Source of the DNA: Apteryx mantelli
Lineage: Eukaryota; Chordata; Aves; Apterygiformes; Apterygidae
Direction of reading: 5' to 3'
DNA: 64,000 bases
Assembly (NCBI RefSeq): GCF_036417845.1
Contig: NC_089981.1
Span: forward strand, 76,177,268-76,241,267
In this document: piece by piece, positions 11,877 to 47,880 of the stretch
How positions within the stretch are numbered: position 1 is the stretch's first letter
Layout of the letters: the number at the start of each line of letters is the position of its first letter
Translations under genes and position numbers: made by a program
The notes under the pieces: model-generated
The model's database searches: none
Told to the model about the DNA's origin: nothing
Seen by the model: the letters and a program-made list of their open reading frames with translations, nothing else

Positions 11877-14800
11877 TTTCACCCTTCATTAAAGCATCCA
11901 AGGTGAAATCCAGGTGGTTATATGTTAAATTCCCCTAATTTGGGTATTGCACTTACAATAGAGAGAGGTTTGCTGGTGTCAGGTTGGCCTCATGGTGGGA
12001 GGGCCTCACGGTAATGCAACCATAGCCACCTCTCAGCCAAGCCCTGTGGTGGGCTCCCATTTACGTCTCTGGGATGTCACCAGTGTGGCCAGGAGACGCA
12101 CAGGCAATGCGTAACAGGAAAAGCTTAAAACCGATCCTGAGATTTCCAAATAACAGCTGGCTTTATTTACCCCCAGTTGCCAGGAGATGGAGTCATTCAA
12201 CACAAAGTATAAAGGCAGACAAAATTTTGCTTATAGACAGGATCTTTAGTCAAGATATTCAGGAAATGCATTCTTCGAGCTTCCAGCGAGCAAAGCTGTT
12301 AATGCTGTACGTTTTGGCGAAGAGCTGTGCCGTGCTGGAAGGGTAAATGTGGGAGCTGCCTTGGGATGACAGTGCTGGGGCAAGCTGGTTTGTCACATGG
12401 AAACCTGTCCACAGTGAGCTAGAAAAGAGACTACTAGAGAATCATTCTTTTTTTTTTTAATGGTAACATCTACATCTCTCAGATATTACTGAAATAGATA
12501 CTTGATCAGATTTGAGGCAAAGACTCCAAGGTGAAACTTTGATTTAGATCCAAGGGAGTCCAGACCACTACACATGTTGCATAAGGAGACTTGTTGTATA
12601 ATAGAAAAAAAGCACTCAGTCTTCACCCAGATCCGGCCCTTTTGCTCTGCCATTCTGGATATGGAAAATCAGTGGCCTACTCTTTGCCAGGCATCTCTAC
12701 AACCTGGATGAGTCTCTGCTGCCCCAACTGGTTGTACCCTGGCCAAGCCTCACACCTGAAAGTTTAGCATGGCTACAACATCCGCATTATCCCGACAGGC
12801 CAACCATCTCCCTCAGGCACCTTTTGGCGACAGCCCATCCTGGAGCACCTCCAGGCCTACATTTGGCTTGGATTGACTTTAAAAGTCACCTTTGCACTCC
12901 CCATACAAGAGCATTCAGAGGTAGTAAAGAAGTGAGGTCCATGGGGAGAGCAAACCAGCTGGAGCTGTTCTCAGTCAGGGAGTAAATGGTGGCTATTTCA
13001 TGGAGCCTGGTTTACATAAAACAAGGTCAGAGTTTAGAAACGGCACTGGATCCTCAGCAGTGGGTGAACAGGCAAACCACCGGGAGTGGTGATGCTCTTT
13101 TCACTGCTGGTGCTGGTTTCGAAGTGATATCTCTCTCTTTCTGACCCAGATGTTGGCACAGTGCACCAGGCTGTGTTCACCTCTAGCTTGGGTTACTGCA
13201 ACGCTAAAGGCCATTCAGAAACAGCTGTGCTCTGAGGTCTCCGCTGACCTCCGAAATACCTCTCTGTGTAGTTCCAGCTGTTAATTTTGGCACATGTTAA
13301 CCAGAGCTAGCTCAAGACCTCCTTACCTGGGAGCTGCCCTCCCCCTCGCTGCGGTGGCTCAGCAGCCAGGGCTGTGCAGGGAGAGCAGGCTGTCACTGCC
13401 CAGACACCACCTGCACAGGGCATGTGGCACGTCGCTACCGGGAAAACACCCTCACTCCTGAGCTCCTCTCCCTGCTGCCGCAATGGCTGGAGGCTGCCAG
13501 CCCCCAGGACACCCAGCCGAAAACCCTGCAGGCCACGGGGGAGGCCAGGGAAGAGCCAAACGTGGAAACGACTTTAAACACATGTACTCCTATGGCAACA
13601 GATACTATTGTTCATGATTTAAACATTAAATTAATGTAGCCCTCAATTCACAGTTATTTCCAGCAGATCTTAGAAATCTCTGCAAACAAAAATTCTCTAC
13701 AGCAACTGAGTTTGTGCTTGAGTCTTGGGCTGCGCTTGCAGCTGGGCCTTCTCTGCTTTCCCTGCTATGCTGCTGAACTGCTTGGTAAGTACCACGTCTA
13801 TTCTACCATCCTGAGCTGTGTCAGACTGACTCATAAATCGTAGCTGATATAGAGAGAACACGACTTTTTGATTTTGTCAGAATAACTCTAGATGTCTGAA
13901 AAGGCTTTTTCTTTTAACTTAAGACCTAATCCTTTAGTTTAAAGATCCTAAGATTTAAGTCAATAAGAGTTTAGAAATGGCTTTGCAAAGGTCTAGCGGC
14001 ACATATAGAAAGTAGGAATTTCAAGGATGCTGAAGGAAGTCAGACACTTAGCTCACACTGAGATCAATGAAAGGTAGGCACCTAACTCACTTGGGACTCT
14101 TTGTAAAAGGCTTTTCGTCATGAACTTCAGCCAGAGTTAAGCTATTAGAGAATTTAACAGTCTACAGTAATGTTGCTCCATCACAGGCTTTTTTTGCTGT
14201 GCAGAATAGCTGACAGGAAAGAAAGCAGTCTGAGTCTATGCAGAACTTCATTCGATTCTGCATTATTGCATCTAGATCAGGTTTCGTAGGAGACTGTGAA
14301 CCTCTGACTGTGGAGGCACGCGGTCAAGCTCTGCAGTGCAGCTGCATGCTGTGGTGTGTCTCCAAACCAACGTTGCTGCCCTTGCTATCACTACGTGCTT
14401 GGTGATGTTCCACCGTGGCAGGTGGTGCTCTTGGGCCAAAGTCCTCCTCAGCATTGTGAAAGGAAATAAACACCTGCATTTCTTCCTGACTTTTCCCAGA
14501 GAAGATGAAAAAAGAGGCACAAAATCAGTGGATCATGATACCCTTGGCCTTCTTGAAATGCCATACTTCTCTAAATAAACTGAAGATCTGCCTATTCCCT
14601 TAGCAGAAAATGTTGTTCCTTGCCTATTTCATGAAGGCACCGTACGTGATTGGAAACCAGTGGCAGTGTGGTTGCTAGTACTGGGACAGTTATGCAAGGG
14701 ACATAGCAATTTGGGTCAGGATTCTCCGGGGGTCCCAAGCTATAAATAATCTGCACTTGGGGGGTCCCTGTCCCCCCAGAAGAGAACGCAGTACATTGTC

Positions 14801-17800
14801 CACATGGACTTGGGTAACTTTTTTTTCCCCTCTTTTGCTCTTCTTCCTGAAAGATTGTTTGGTCCCCAGATGTCTGGGGATCTTTTTGTATTGAAAGCAA
14901 GTCTGAGGGCTTGGTAGAGCTGACACCATTGCGCACCTCATTGCTCAGTCGGAAAGGTTTCAGAAATACTGTATTCGCAATCCCTCTGTTTTCAGAACAG
15001 CAGCCATCCTCTCCTGCTGCAAGACTTTCCTATGCTGATTACTTTGGGGAAACATTTTTCAAGTTGCAGCTTGCTTTTTTGGCTATGCTTTCTATTTTCA
15101 GCTAGTAGAAAATATCTGAACAACCTGTTTGCAGCTCCTTGTCCTTCGGTAAGGATGGAGTAATGGCAGCATTGATCACTGCTAGCTTCGCTCTGCAAGA
15201 GTAATGTTTTTATTGCTTTTAATCAAAAAATCTTACTCTCTCTTGACTAGAGACAGGACCGAATGATCCTGGGGTGAAAGTGCGGATCCAGACTGCATCT
15301 TCCCTTTTTAGTATGGGCTCATTTCTACCATTAATCATCTTTTCTCATTGTGGAATATACATGTTCCTGTAAATGAGCTTTTTCACCTCTCACAGCAGAC
15401 CAAACAAAGGGCTATTTTATTATTTGGATCACTTGTGATCCAAAATATGGAAAGGCTCATTTGTACAGTTCAGTGAGCAAGTCTTTTGGTCTGTTTTTTG
15501 TTACAGACAAATTATATGGTTATATGCAATATGCAACACAAAGCATTCAGATGTTACGTAAAATCAATACAACACTTTCTAAAAATAAACTTACATTTTA
15601 ATGCCTTTGTTATTTCTCTTGTGCCCAAACAAGAGGAAAAGATCCATGCGCTATAGAATAAATAGCCATGATTTAAGTGTTGTTACTGATTGTCCCATTT
15701 CTTTTACTGCAGGGAAAATAGTCATTATTTTTTAATGTTTTCTTTATGTTCTGCTATTGTGTAAGCTGATAAGAAAAAAAAGTCCTTTCTGCAAATGCTA
15801 CACATACGCTATCTTTAGGCCACTTGTGTGAGAATTTCTGTGGTTGCAAACGGTGAAGCAAAAGCACAAATTTGCTTTGTGTACACCTCGATATTTGCAC
15901 CCTGCCTCCTGTGCTTAGGACGAGTGTCAGAACATTTAGCAGCATGCTGCCTACGCGGGAATCCCCGATGCCACGCACAAGGCTACAGTCGAGCTGTGCT
16001 GTTTTCCGCCGTATGCAGGGCCACCCTCGCATTTCGTACAAGCGTTTGCCTTGACATACGACGCAGAGCACAGCAACGCGCAGCACCGGGCATTGCTGAG
16101 GGGAACGGGGGGTTCAGAGCAACGGGACTAAGGGAGGTGAGGGCTTGCATGGTTCCAGCACCACAAGAAATTAGGTCTCCCATGTTGCAGCAGGACATTT
16201 CACCCTGCATCTGAGTCATTCCTGCATGTCCAGAGACAGCAGGATTTCTGCTTCTCGAATCCTCTGACAGCTTTCTTGGTATAGCACGTGATACTATCAT
16301 CTGCGCTGGGCTGGCTCTTGGGGTTTTTTGCATTAAGCACTTCTTTAGCATTAAAATACGTCAGTAGACCCATTGCAATCAGCATGACTTCAGCTACTGC
16401 GCACGTTAAACACAGACTTGTGTTCCTTGATAAACTGGCTTAAATGAGAAGATGCCCGTTTGCTTTTGACTGTGTCATAAAATTATTCTTCTTGCATCTT
16501 TCCAAAGGCTCTATATATCTTTTCTACTGTTCATGTGGAATACTAAACGCTGTGCGAATGACTGGTCCCAATGCCAGCAGATCACTTTAAAACTGGCTAC
16601 AATAGATTCTGTTCTCAGAAAGGAGAACTTTACCTTGCTCTCATTTAGTTGTGGGCATCTGTGTGTTTTAGGGTGTGTATGTTACGTACATGCATACATA
16701 CATGGTTTTGGTGGTGTTTTCAAACAACAATCATTCTCACTATCTCCATAAATAAAGACCATGAACCTTTTAGAAAATAAATGAGTGACAGAAGGGCTTA
16801 GAGATCAGACACATAATGAGATGGCAAAGCCTAATTTTTCACAAAGAGTTATAGCTCTGTATTTAATTCCTGGCTCTTATCTTCTTCAGTGCTGGTGCTC
16901 CCATTTGGCTTGGCTACAAGCAGTTTGTCCTCTGGGTATTAAAGTTTACAGAATTAGACTCATCTCTGTTGACCTAAACCACAATTGAGGCCGGAGTTCC
17001 CAACATGGGGTCAAATGTTGGCCATTTCATCAAATATGATTTGATCACACTTCTAAGCAGTGTGCCCGCATTCTGTCTGTCCCATGAATGCTAACAAATT
17101 CTAAAACAAGCAGAAATAGTGAAAAAAACTGAATGCTGCACATTCAAGAGCTCAGTTTGAGAGCTATAAGGACTAGACTTTTGAGCTGCAGAACATATAC
17201 AACTATCAGTTACATTAATTGTAATTGGATTTCAGGTTTGGTATCCCAAACTGAACAAGATTTTTTAAATGTAGGCTTTTTACGTCTTACTGTTGAGCTG
17301 TTTGCAAGCAAACACTGAATTTTCACAGCTGACTACTTGAATTTCATGCATCAATAGAAATGCTGATCTTGAAGATTCATGGAAGGCAACTGATAAAACT
17401 CCTGGGGACTTCAGTGACAATAGGAGCAATCTAATACCTTAAGAAAAAAATGATGTATTCAACAGCTGATATATAGCACAAAATGTTCAACTGATTGATT
17501 GATTCAGATGATTAAGCACAGGGACCAAATGTTCAAATGACCCAAATTAAAAATGAGTCATTTTAATAAGAAACCTCCTGAGTGGCACGTTCTCAAACTA
17601 CCATGCAATCTTGGTGAATACTGCCTAAATCAAAAATCATCCCCATTCCATAATTGATTCACAGACAAGAGACCACAGGTTATTGCTGTCAGGTATCAAC
17701 AAGGGTAACTTCTCAAATCTAGCACTTTAGGCCAAGGGCAGCACTTCCACTGCTGAGCTTAATCTCTAGTGATGGCTCAGCAGAGAATTCATGAAGAATA

Positions 17801-17864
17801 ACAAAACAGTGATTAAAAATATCAGTAAACTACACCTTCAAAGATTGCCATGGGGGAGGTGAGC
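11877..17864. other. intergenic, no gene recognised
   Basis: No convincing exon was found. A possible LINE reverse-transcriptase relic lies at about 13,150-13,230 (separate entry). The stretch at 14,000-14,110 resembles low-complexity ancient reptile/bird repeats containing 'TAGGCACCTAACTCACTTGG', but I cannot assign a family. The patch at 15,840-16,150 is mildly CpG-enriched. Everything else looks like unique AT-rich sequence. Confidence 0.4.
13145..13235 (+). repeat. possible L2/CR1-type LINE reverse-transcriptase relic
   Basis: One frame across about 13,155-13,205 reads TVHQAVFTSSLGYCNA, close to the conserved 'vhafvtSRLDYCNal' block of L2/CR1-clade reverse transcriptases. The frame ends in a stop within about 15 codons, as expected for a dead copy. 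The repeat boundaries cannot be seen, and the motif is short enough that chance is possible. Confidence 0.3.
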
Positions 17865-17985
17865 TTTAGCTATCCTTATTCTATAAATGGGAAAATTCAG
17901 GCAGAAAGCTATTAACCTGGGAATGATCTTACAGTGAGTCTCCAACAAGGCTGGGAATGAAAACCAGAGATGTGTCCTCCCATCT
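17865..17985 (+). repeat. MIR/CORE-SINE-like fragment
   Basis: The order 'ATCCTTATTCTATAAATGGG', 'AAAATTCAGGCAGAAAGCTA', 'TTACAGTGAGTC' and 'GGCTGGGAATGAAAACCAGA' follows the MIR layout of 'tattttacagatggggaaactgaggca ... gtcacacagtgagt ... gctgggattagaacccaga'. It is diverged and lacks clear ends. Confidence 0.5.
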
Positions 17986-19679
17986 GCCACAGCAAAGATT
18001 CCTCAAATACGGCCCATGAGCTCCTACCTGTGGCCTGTGAAGCCTCAGAATACAGCTCGCAGTAAGATTTAAATATGGTCATCCTTGACAGAACTAGCTC
18101 ATTACTGAGGTGGAGGCAGCTACAGGTTCCATTTTTTAGCAGTGCCTTGTAGACCCCAGCTTGAGGGGTCAGCAAAAAATTGCCCTGTACAAATGAACAA
18201 AGCACTGGGAATTCTGGCATTGGGATCTGTATTCTAAATGCACTGAGGGGACTCCCCTAAGGTATATTATGCTGTTTTGCAGTGAAGTATATTATGCCAT
18301 TTTGCAGTGATGAACAAATAAAATCTAAAGTTCTTACAGTTCTTAAGCACATTGCTAAATATTCTCAAGCATTTCATTTTCACTTAATTTCCGAGATGGT
18401 GCATGGACGGTAAACTAATCAAGGGCTGTAATAGTAAATCAGGAGGCTATAAGGTAAATCTCATTATAACAGAATACGCTTGGTTACTGCGACCCATTCT
18501 TTGTACATTAAGCATTGTTACAATGTTAATTAACAATGTGTGCAGGGTTTTTTAATGGGATTTTTTAAAAATCATCACAAACACTGAAACAACAGCTGGT
18601 GTTAACCAGAGGAATTAACTGGGATGAATAGGAAGATGTATTTACATCAGCTGTTTTTACAAAAATATGGGATTGCATAACTGTGTACTTTTTTGTGCAC
18701 GGCATGCAAAGCTTTCAGGGGCAGTGGATGAGATAATGATGTGTTTTCCAATGCACTTACCAAGGTCATCCATGAAAAACTGTTTTTAAATGATAAAAAA
18801 TAAAAAAAAAAGAAAAGCTGGGTAGAGAATTCTGAAGTAAGATCATCAGGTATCCTTGTTGTCTGTACATATTCAAAGATTTTAGTGACCTTATGCACAG
18901 TTACATAAGCATATGGAGAGGAAAACAAACTCTTATTAAATGCTGTAACACATATGGTCTCCTGACAGGATGTTCCAAACCATGCAGTGATTTTACAGTC
19001 CATATGCACTGTACAGCAATTCTTTGGTCTCAGAACAGGAATCAAAAATAGCATATCAGCATGAACTCCACATTCTTTTTCTTTTATGGGCAGTCTCTGT
19101 GTTAAAATTAAAATACATACTACACTATGGCTAGCTGCCTTTAACAACAAAAAATGCCATGTACTTGGGACTTAATTGGTAATGTGATGTATGATGTGCT
19201 ATGCAAAAAAAGGACCAACATTTGGAGTAAATATTTTTCCCAGTGGTATGCCATAAAGCAGTTTAATGTATGAAATGTTTCATCAACAATTTTATTTTCC
19301 TTGGGCAGGGAGTTTACCTGTACAGTACATATGAACACCATCCTGAATGGAAGGCTATCTTCAGAAAGAAGATGCCACCTGGGCTATCAGGAACGCCATG
19401 GTGTAAAGACTACATCACACCCTTCTTTTTCAAGGTCAAAGCTGGATCTAATCAGAATCTCTGTTTATAACGCCAAAGAGCATAGAAGCACTAGTCATAC
19501 TGAATCTAAGCTTTTTTGCTTTTAAATATGTTTCTCAGTCACATAAACTCTTAAGCGTTATTATCTGTCATATTTTGGTCTTATACGGTATTCAGTGACA
19601 GAACTGATCCCAGCAGTCAGCACTTGAGGATTCAGTTTAAGGAACTTGCTTCCAGGATTACCTATTCCAGTCTTACATA
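17986..19679. other. intergenic upstream of HHIPL1, no gene recognised
   Basis: AT-rich sequence with no recognised exon. It contains a 25-bp imperfect tandem duplication at 18,262-18,311 and a 167-codon minus open frame at 18,647-19,150 that matches nothing I know. Distal HHIPL1 regulatory elements may lie here, but none can be identified by inspection. Confidence 0.4.
18262..18311 (+). repeat. 25-bp x 2 tandem duplication
   Basis: Two adjacent 25-bp units, 18,262-18,286 and 18,287-18,311, both begin GTATATTATG and share TTTTGCAGTGA. They differ at only a few positions (CTG versus CCA in the middle and the last base). Confidence 0.75.
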
Positions 19680-20107
19680 CTGTACTAGTGCCCGAGGTGC
19701 GCGCCTGGCAGGGTGTGCCCTGCTTGGAACCCAGCTGAACACCGCTTTTCAAAGCCGGCACCACAGTAAAAGACAGGTGTGCAGTTATTTGCTCTGGGAA
19801 CAGCGCACAGTTCCGACTGCAGAGGCCTCAGCGCCCCAAAGCTGGGGCCTGGCCACCACCTCCGCTTTCATCCCAAGCTCCCCTACCGCCGCACGACTGT
19901 GTGAGCGGATGCATGTGCGCGCGAGCGCGCGCGCCCGGCCGCGCAGGGCGGGGGCCGGCGGCAGCTCCGCGTGCGCAGAAACCCCGCGGAGCAGCCGCGC
20001 GGCGCCGGCGGGGCAGCGCGGGGGCGCCCGGCGGCCGCGGCAGAGCAGCAGCCCGCGGCGCGGCGCGGCGCGATCCCCGCGGCCCCCGGCGGCTGCGCGG
20101 GGCGGCC

Positions 20108-42974
<22,867 letters not shown>

Positions 42975-43973
42975 CGCGCTCCGGGACCCCCAGCACATCC
43001 CTTTCCCTGCCTCTCCCCGGACCCACGTGAGTGTTCAACACAGCGTGCTCCGCCGGGAGGACGCCGCTTCCGCCCTGAGCGCTTGTGCCGCTCTCGTGGT
43101 TTCTTCTGCCATTTTCATCTGCGCTGAAGGGAAAGAAGAAGTAGAACCAAGTAGTGACTTGAGTATGTCCATGAGCAAGGATGCAGTATATCTGGATTTT
43201 TTTTTTTTTTACAGGAAGAAGAAGGAGAAAAACCCAAACATCATCAGTTACAGATTAGAAAAAAGATGCCATTCTCTTGCCCTGCCATCTTGTTAAATAT
43301 AAGATCGCATTTGCCCAGCCGTGCTTCACAGCGTTTTGCTGAAAAAGAAATGCCCACCTGGCCTTGCTTCACCCTTGCCCATGCAAGCGTGCGCACTGCT
43401 TTACTTGCTCTGCCACTCGTAGCCCTGCACGGTGATTTATAAGTATGCGTAAGTCAGCACCTCTCTGCGGGATACAAAAGTAGATTTTTTTTGTTAGCTC
43501 TCCGTGCACTAGTTTAAAGGACAGTGATTCCTTTGTAATGCTTTACATTGGTGTAAGCCCATTGATTGCCAAAGATAACGGCATCTAAATAACTATTGGG
43601 TAAATTAGAAAAAATCATAGTGGACTGCCTGGAAAGTATTTCTTCTGTTTATGCTAGTCTAAGTGAAAAGAAAACACAGGAACAGGACCATAATCCATTT
43701 TAACCCTGAAAACACTTTGTGCCTGTTTCTCCACTTTCTCAGACATCATGTAGCCACACTTTTTTGCATTCAGTTTTCACAGGTGTGAATGACTAGACAA
43801 GACGTAATATATTGGAGTTAAAATCCTGTAATACCCTTTTTAAAGGAGATCTTAAAAAAACCTCATTTTGCCTGAAATGTGTTTTTCACCTAAGTAATAA
43901 TTGGAGACACGTTTCCCCCTTTTGTGATCTCACTACCATTGGCAGCATTTTACCTGTTAGTTTTTCTGATATG

Positions 43974-43979
43974 AATAAA
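43974..43979 (+). terminator. HHIPL1: candidate poly(A) signal AATAAA
   Basis: First AATAAA hexamer after the HHIPL1 stop, about 1 kb downstream, followed within 15 bases by a T-rich run (AGTTTTTATC). A plausible proximal polyadenylation signal. Confidence 0.35.
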
Positions 43980-44172
43980 ATAGTTTTTATCTTACTGCTC
44001 ACACAGAACCATGGGAAAGAGAAAGCAGAACAAATGTAAAATGAGTAGTGCATCCAGCAAAGTTTGTAAGCAGGGCTTGGTATCTCAAGCTCTTAATTTG
44101 AGTATTCATTTTAATTCCCCAATTTCAAGTTGGCGGTGTCCTCTTAAACACATAACATTGATGCATATGGTA

Positions 44173-44178
44173 AATAAA
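44173..44178 (+). terminator. HHIPL1: candidate poly(A) signal AATAAA
   Basis: Second AATAAA, about 1.2 kb after the stop, followed by a G/T-rich element (TTTGTTTTAAGTAGTTTTTC), the expected downstream element. It looks stronger than the signal at 43,974. Confidence 0.4.
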
Positions 44179-46089
44179 TTTGTTTTAAGTAGTTTTTCCT
44201 GGACTTTCTGGTATAACCATTAACCATTAAATGTTTCTTGATGTTAACACCTTCCCTGTTTAAATGCAGCTGATCAAAAAAGTAGCACTGTCTTCCTAAT
44301 CTATGTAAAATTTAAAGGGGAGAACAGACATGTAACATGCCTTTTTCATAGTATCACTCTTATTTCATTAGAGACCTAAAAATGCTGTCAAGAACCAGAC
44401 TTTCAGTAGGCCTTTCCCACAGCAGTAAGGGTGCAAGTGCATCCATTTAAAGTGCAGAAATTCACTTTAGGCATGTCCCAATGTTCAGAAAACAATTAAG
44501 AGAGACTTTTGTAAATTCTGTTAGAGCAGTTGGCACCTATTGAGCCGATGGGACTAGAGGGTTCAAAAAAATGGAAAGTAAAGATTTAATCTTTCTTCTT
44601 CAGAATTCCACTTCCTTTGTTTCTTTAGCCAAATGTCAGCTGATTGTGAGATTTTAAGGAGAATCACGATGATAGTTCTGCTTAAAAACTTTTGGGTGGA
44701 AAAATGGCCTGCATAACAAAAGATACTATGCAGTAATTGAGATGATTTGAGGATGTCTGCCATAGACCAGTAAGATGGGTGTTTCACCATAATTTTCCAG
44801 GTACTTAAGTGTTCTTTTTCTGATCTAGCTATTAGTTACTCTTCTCCAGCTTTAGTGCATTTGAACCTCCTGAGCGTCAGCAAAGGCCACCTAGTTCTTG
44901 TATGCTCCTAGTTTTGACTGCCACCAGCCCCCAGCTGACAGTCACTTAATGGCACACAGTCTCTGTTGACAGATTAAAGCATATGGACACCAACCCACCA
45001 GGACCAGCCGTTGGCAGCAGAGAGCTTTGCAATGATGCAGCTGGCTCTACAAATACAGAGCTGTATGCCCTGGGTGTATATTGAGGGAGTTATGTGGATG
45101 CCACATAAATCTCAAGGAAATATTTATTGGTAAAGGAAGACAGAGCCTTGCATATACATCTTCTCCCTCTTATCCTTTCTCCCAGCCTACACTGAGTGGA
45201 AGAGCATTGCAGATAGGCAGCGAAAGCATTTGAGTATGTGCAGGCACGTATGTGTGTGTGTATGTGCATGCCAGCTCAGTACATTTTTATGAAGATGGGA
45301 GGATAATTATTGCAAGCCTGTAATATTCAAAGCACAGAAGTACATGTACATTTAAATACCTGATATATTATCTGCTATTTAGTAGGATCTTTACTGGTAG
45401 CATTTTTCTTTATTTTAAAATACGTTTGTATACCTGGCTGTCCTATAAACTGAGCTTTCGATAAACACTGCTGCTGCATTTGAACGTGCTAGTATACCAA
45501 CCTGGATGCTGATTCAGGATGAGTGTCAAAATAGCCCAGAACAATGCTGGTTACCACAGTACAGCTGCTTTTTTCTGTGTGTTATGTGCAGTCCTTGACT
45601 TCTGCCTAATGGTAATATGGTTTATTGCCTTCTCTCCTAATCTCACCTCTGTGATTCAAACTGGAATATCTGTATTTTTCCTTCCACTGTTGTAAAGCAG
45701 ATGTGTTATGTCAGAGCAGCTACATGTCACGGAGGACGCAGCATACCTTTAAGGGAATAATTTAGACCCACCATTGCTACCTCTTCTTCTTTATCTCCAA
45801 GGTAGAGTAGCTGTGTGAAGAGCTCAGTTTTCTTTCACTTACGCAGCTTCTGGTGCCTGGCAGGCAGCCCGAGCCTCTCTGCGCTCTGTTGCGTTCTGTG
45901 GTATAGACACATCTTTAGGCAAAAATTGGAGTGTTAACAGGCTAATCGTGCTTTTTCCAAAGGATCAGAGAGTCAAATTTTCCCACAAGTTACTGCAGAA
46001 AAATTCTGGAGTTTTCTGCCAAAATGAGGAAGATGCAATGAAATAGGTAGGGCTTTACCGTGGGGTCACTCAAACACTGGCAGAGCTAT

Positions 46090-46340
46090 TCAGGGCGCTC
46101 AGAATCGGCTTGCCCGTGCCGCGAAGACACGGTTTTAGCGCAGCACGGTGAGGAGGAGAGCGGGCAGCAGCAGGCGTCGGGGCGGCTGCCGCAGCACCCC
46201 GCTCCCTGTTGGGCCGCGTTGTCGCACCCAGCTTATTCCAGTGTTGCTGGGGTGCCGTGGCTTTGCGCCCAAAGGGGGAAATGGAAAGCAGAGCGGAGCG
46301 GCCGCCCGCCAAGCCTGTCCCGCGGGGCAGAGTGGGGACA
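46090..46340. promoter_or_regulatory. isolated small CpG-rich cluster
   Basis: CpG dinucleotides are concentrated over about 250 bases inside AT-rich intergenic DNA, including GGCGTCGGGGCGGCTGCCGC and GCGGAGCGGCCGCCCGCC. It could be an enhancer or an orphan CpG island with a noncoding start site. No coding exon or strong splice site stands out. Confidence 0.35.
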
Positions 46341-47829
46341 CCGCTTAGTTATCCTTTGATAACTAATAACCGCTCCAAATTTAGGTTTGAGTAGTGCCTA
46401 GTTTTTCTCTGTTATACAAGCAAGTAAGACTCCAGACTCACTTGATGTGTGTTAATATTCTGCTGCCTTTTACATGACCTCCCTGAGGTTTTTCATGTCC
46501 AGGCTTTACTCTGGGGCACAGGTGCGGTCATGCTGCTGCCTAGAGCAACGTTTTAACATAGCCAGAGAAACAGTTAAGATGGAAACTGCAGTCGTTCCTT
46601 AACAATAACGTGGGAAATAAAGATGCCGTTGTTAAGGGAGAAAACCTCCAGTGTTCAGCCGTTGTAAGCGCTGGCATCGAGTAGCTTGTTCCTCAGGGGC
46701 ATAGCTGATGGTAACTGCTAAACTCCTGGCCCTTTTTCACTTAGTATTACCAGGCTTGCCAGTTACTTGCCCACCGTATGCTGGAAAATTTTATTGACAG
46801 AGAAGGGCCAACTTGCTTCTTCCAGCCCTTCTGCAGCTCAGTACGTATGAGCTGGGTGACAACCAGCTCAGGGGAGATGTCACTGCAAACGTCTGTATGT
46901 GGCAGCGCTGGGTAAGAAACAACTGAACCCACTGAAGATTTTGTTTTGCTGACTCCTGTAGCCAGAGCAGCTTAACTTGCCACAAAAGATCTGCGTTTAC
47001 CTCAGTTTGTTCGTTATGAGCAGTTGCTTTTTCCTGAGAGCTGTCGTCTGCCAGATGTGAACACGAGACAGCAGCACGGCAGCGCCTGTTGAGCTTGGCG
47101 ACGGTGGGTCCGGTGGTCTTGAAAGGTGCCAAGGACCAGCACTGCTCTTGCAGACCTTCTTTCCACACAGCCAGGCGGAAGGAAACCCCCAAGGTGTTGT
47201 AGTGGTTAAGCTGGCGGGCTGTCCCTCAGAGGCAGGGCTCGGGATCGTGCACCCGAGCTGCGTCCCCACAGCGTGTCTGGTTGTTGTCACCTCTAGTCTT
47301 AACTACGAGCGCTAAGGAGCAGCCTACATTATTCTTGTTTACTTGCTTTTAGGGAGTATGAGTGGATTTTTAGGGAGTTTGGAGAGTATGGCTGGCAGCA
47401 TGTCACCGTGTGAAGTGGTTTCGGTGTGCGGGGGGGCTGGGCCCTGTGTGTTGAACCCTGCCGCCTGTACAGGAGCAGTTTTACTTACAAGCGGTTAACA
47501 ACCATATGTTACGCTCTGGGACAGCTGTTAATAGATTGAGTTTATCACCTGGGCAGGAAAGGGCTCCATCTAGCCACAACCAGGAAGAATTAGCATTTCA
47601 AAAAGTTAGGTGGAGCAGACAGTCTTTTGGAGAAAAGGTAGCACTTGCTAGGTAACTGTAATTTGGTGCCACTTTTCTTTTTTCCTGTCCCTTGATAATC
47701 AGGTTGAAATAATGGGTTGTCTTCTGTTTCCAAAAACACTATAACACACCTCAGTAGCCTTGGCTTGAATGGACTTAATTATGATTCACGCTGATACAAA
47801 TAACAGTAGAGTTTGGCCTACTGCTTTAC

Positions 47830-47880
47830 ATTGTATATTCATATACATATATAAATATATATACATACACACATATGCTG
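47830..47880. repeat. TA/CA-rich simple sequence
   Basis: Imperfect alternating purine-pyrimidine sequence (ATACATATATAAATATATAT, then ACATACACACATATG). Low complexity only. Confidence 0.7.

Larger units (their letters stand above)
42975..44200 (+). other. HHIPL1: probable HHIPL1 3' untranslated region
   Basis: Follows the stop codon and drops quickly from GC-rich to AT-rich. The right boundary is set by the second candidate polyadenylation signal. No further frame or splice acceptor of note. The extent is inferred, not observed. Confidence 0.5.

Noticed and set aside
14000-14110. Possible ancient reptile/bird repeat with TAGGCACCTAACTCACTTGG
   Set aside because: Similarity to common diverged repeats is only impressionistic; no family or ends could be fixed.
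18647-19150. 167-codon minus-strand frame
   Set aside because: AT-rich with no motif, promoter or splice partner recognised; treated as chance.
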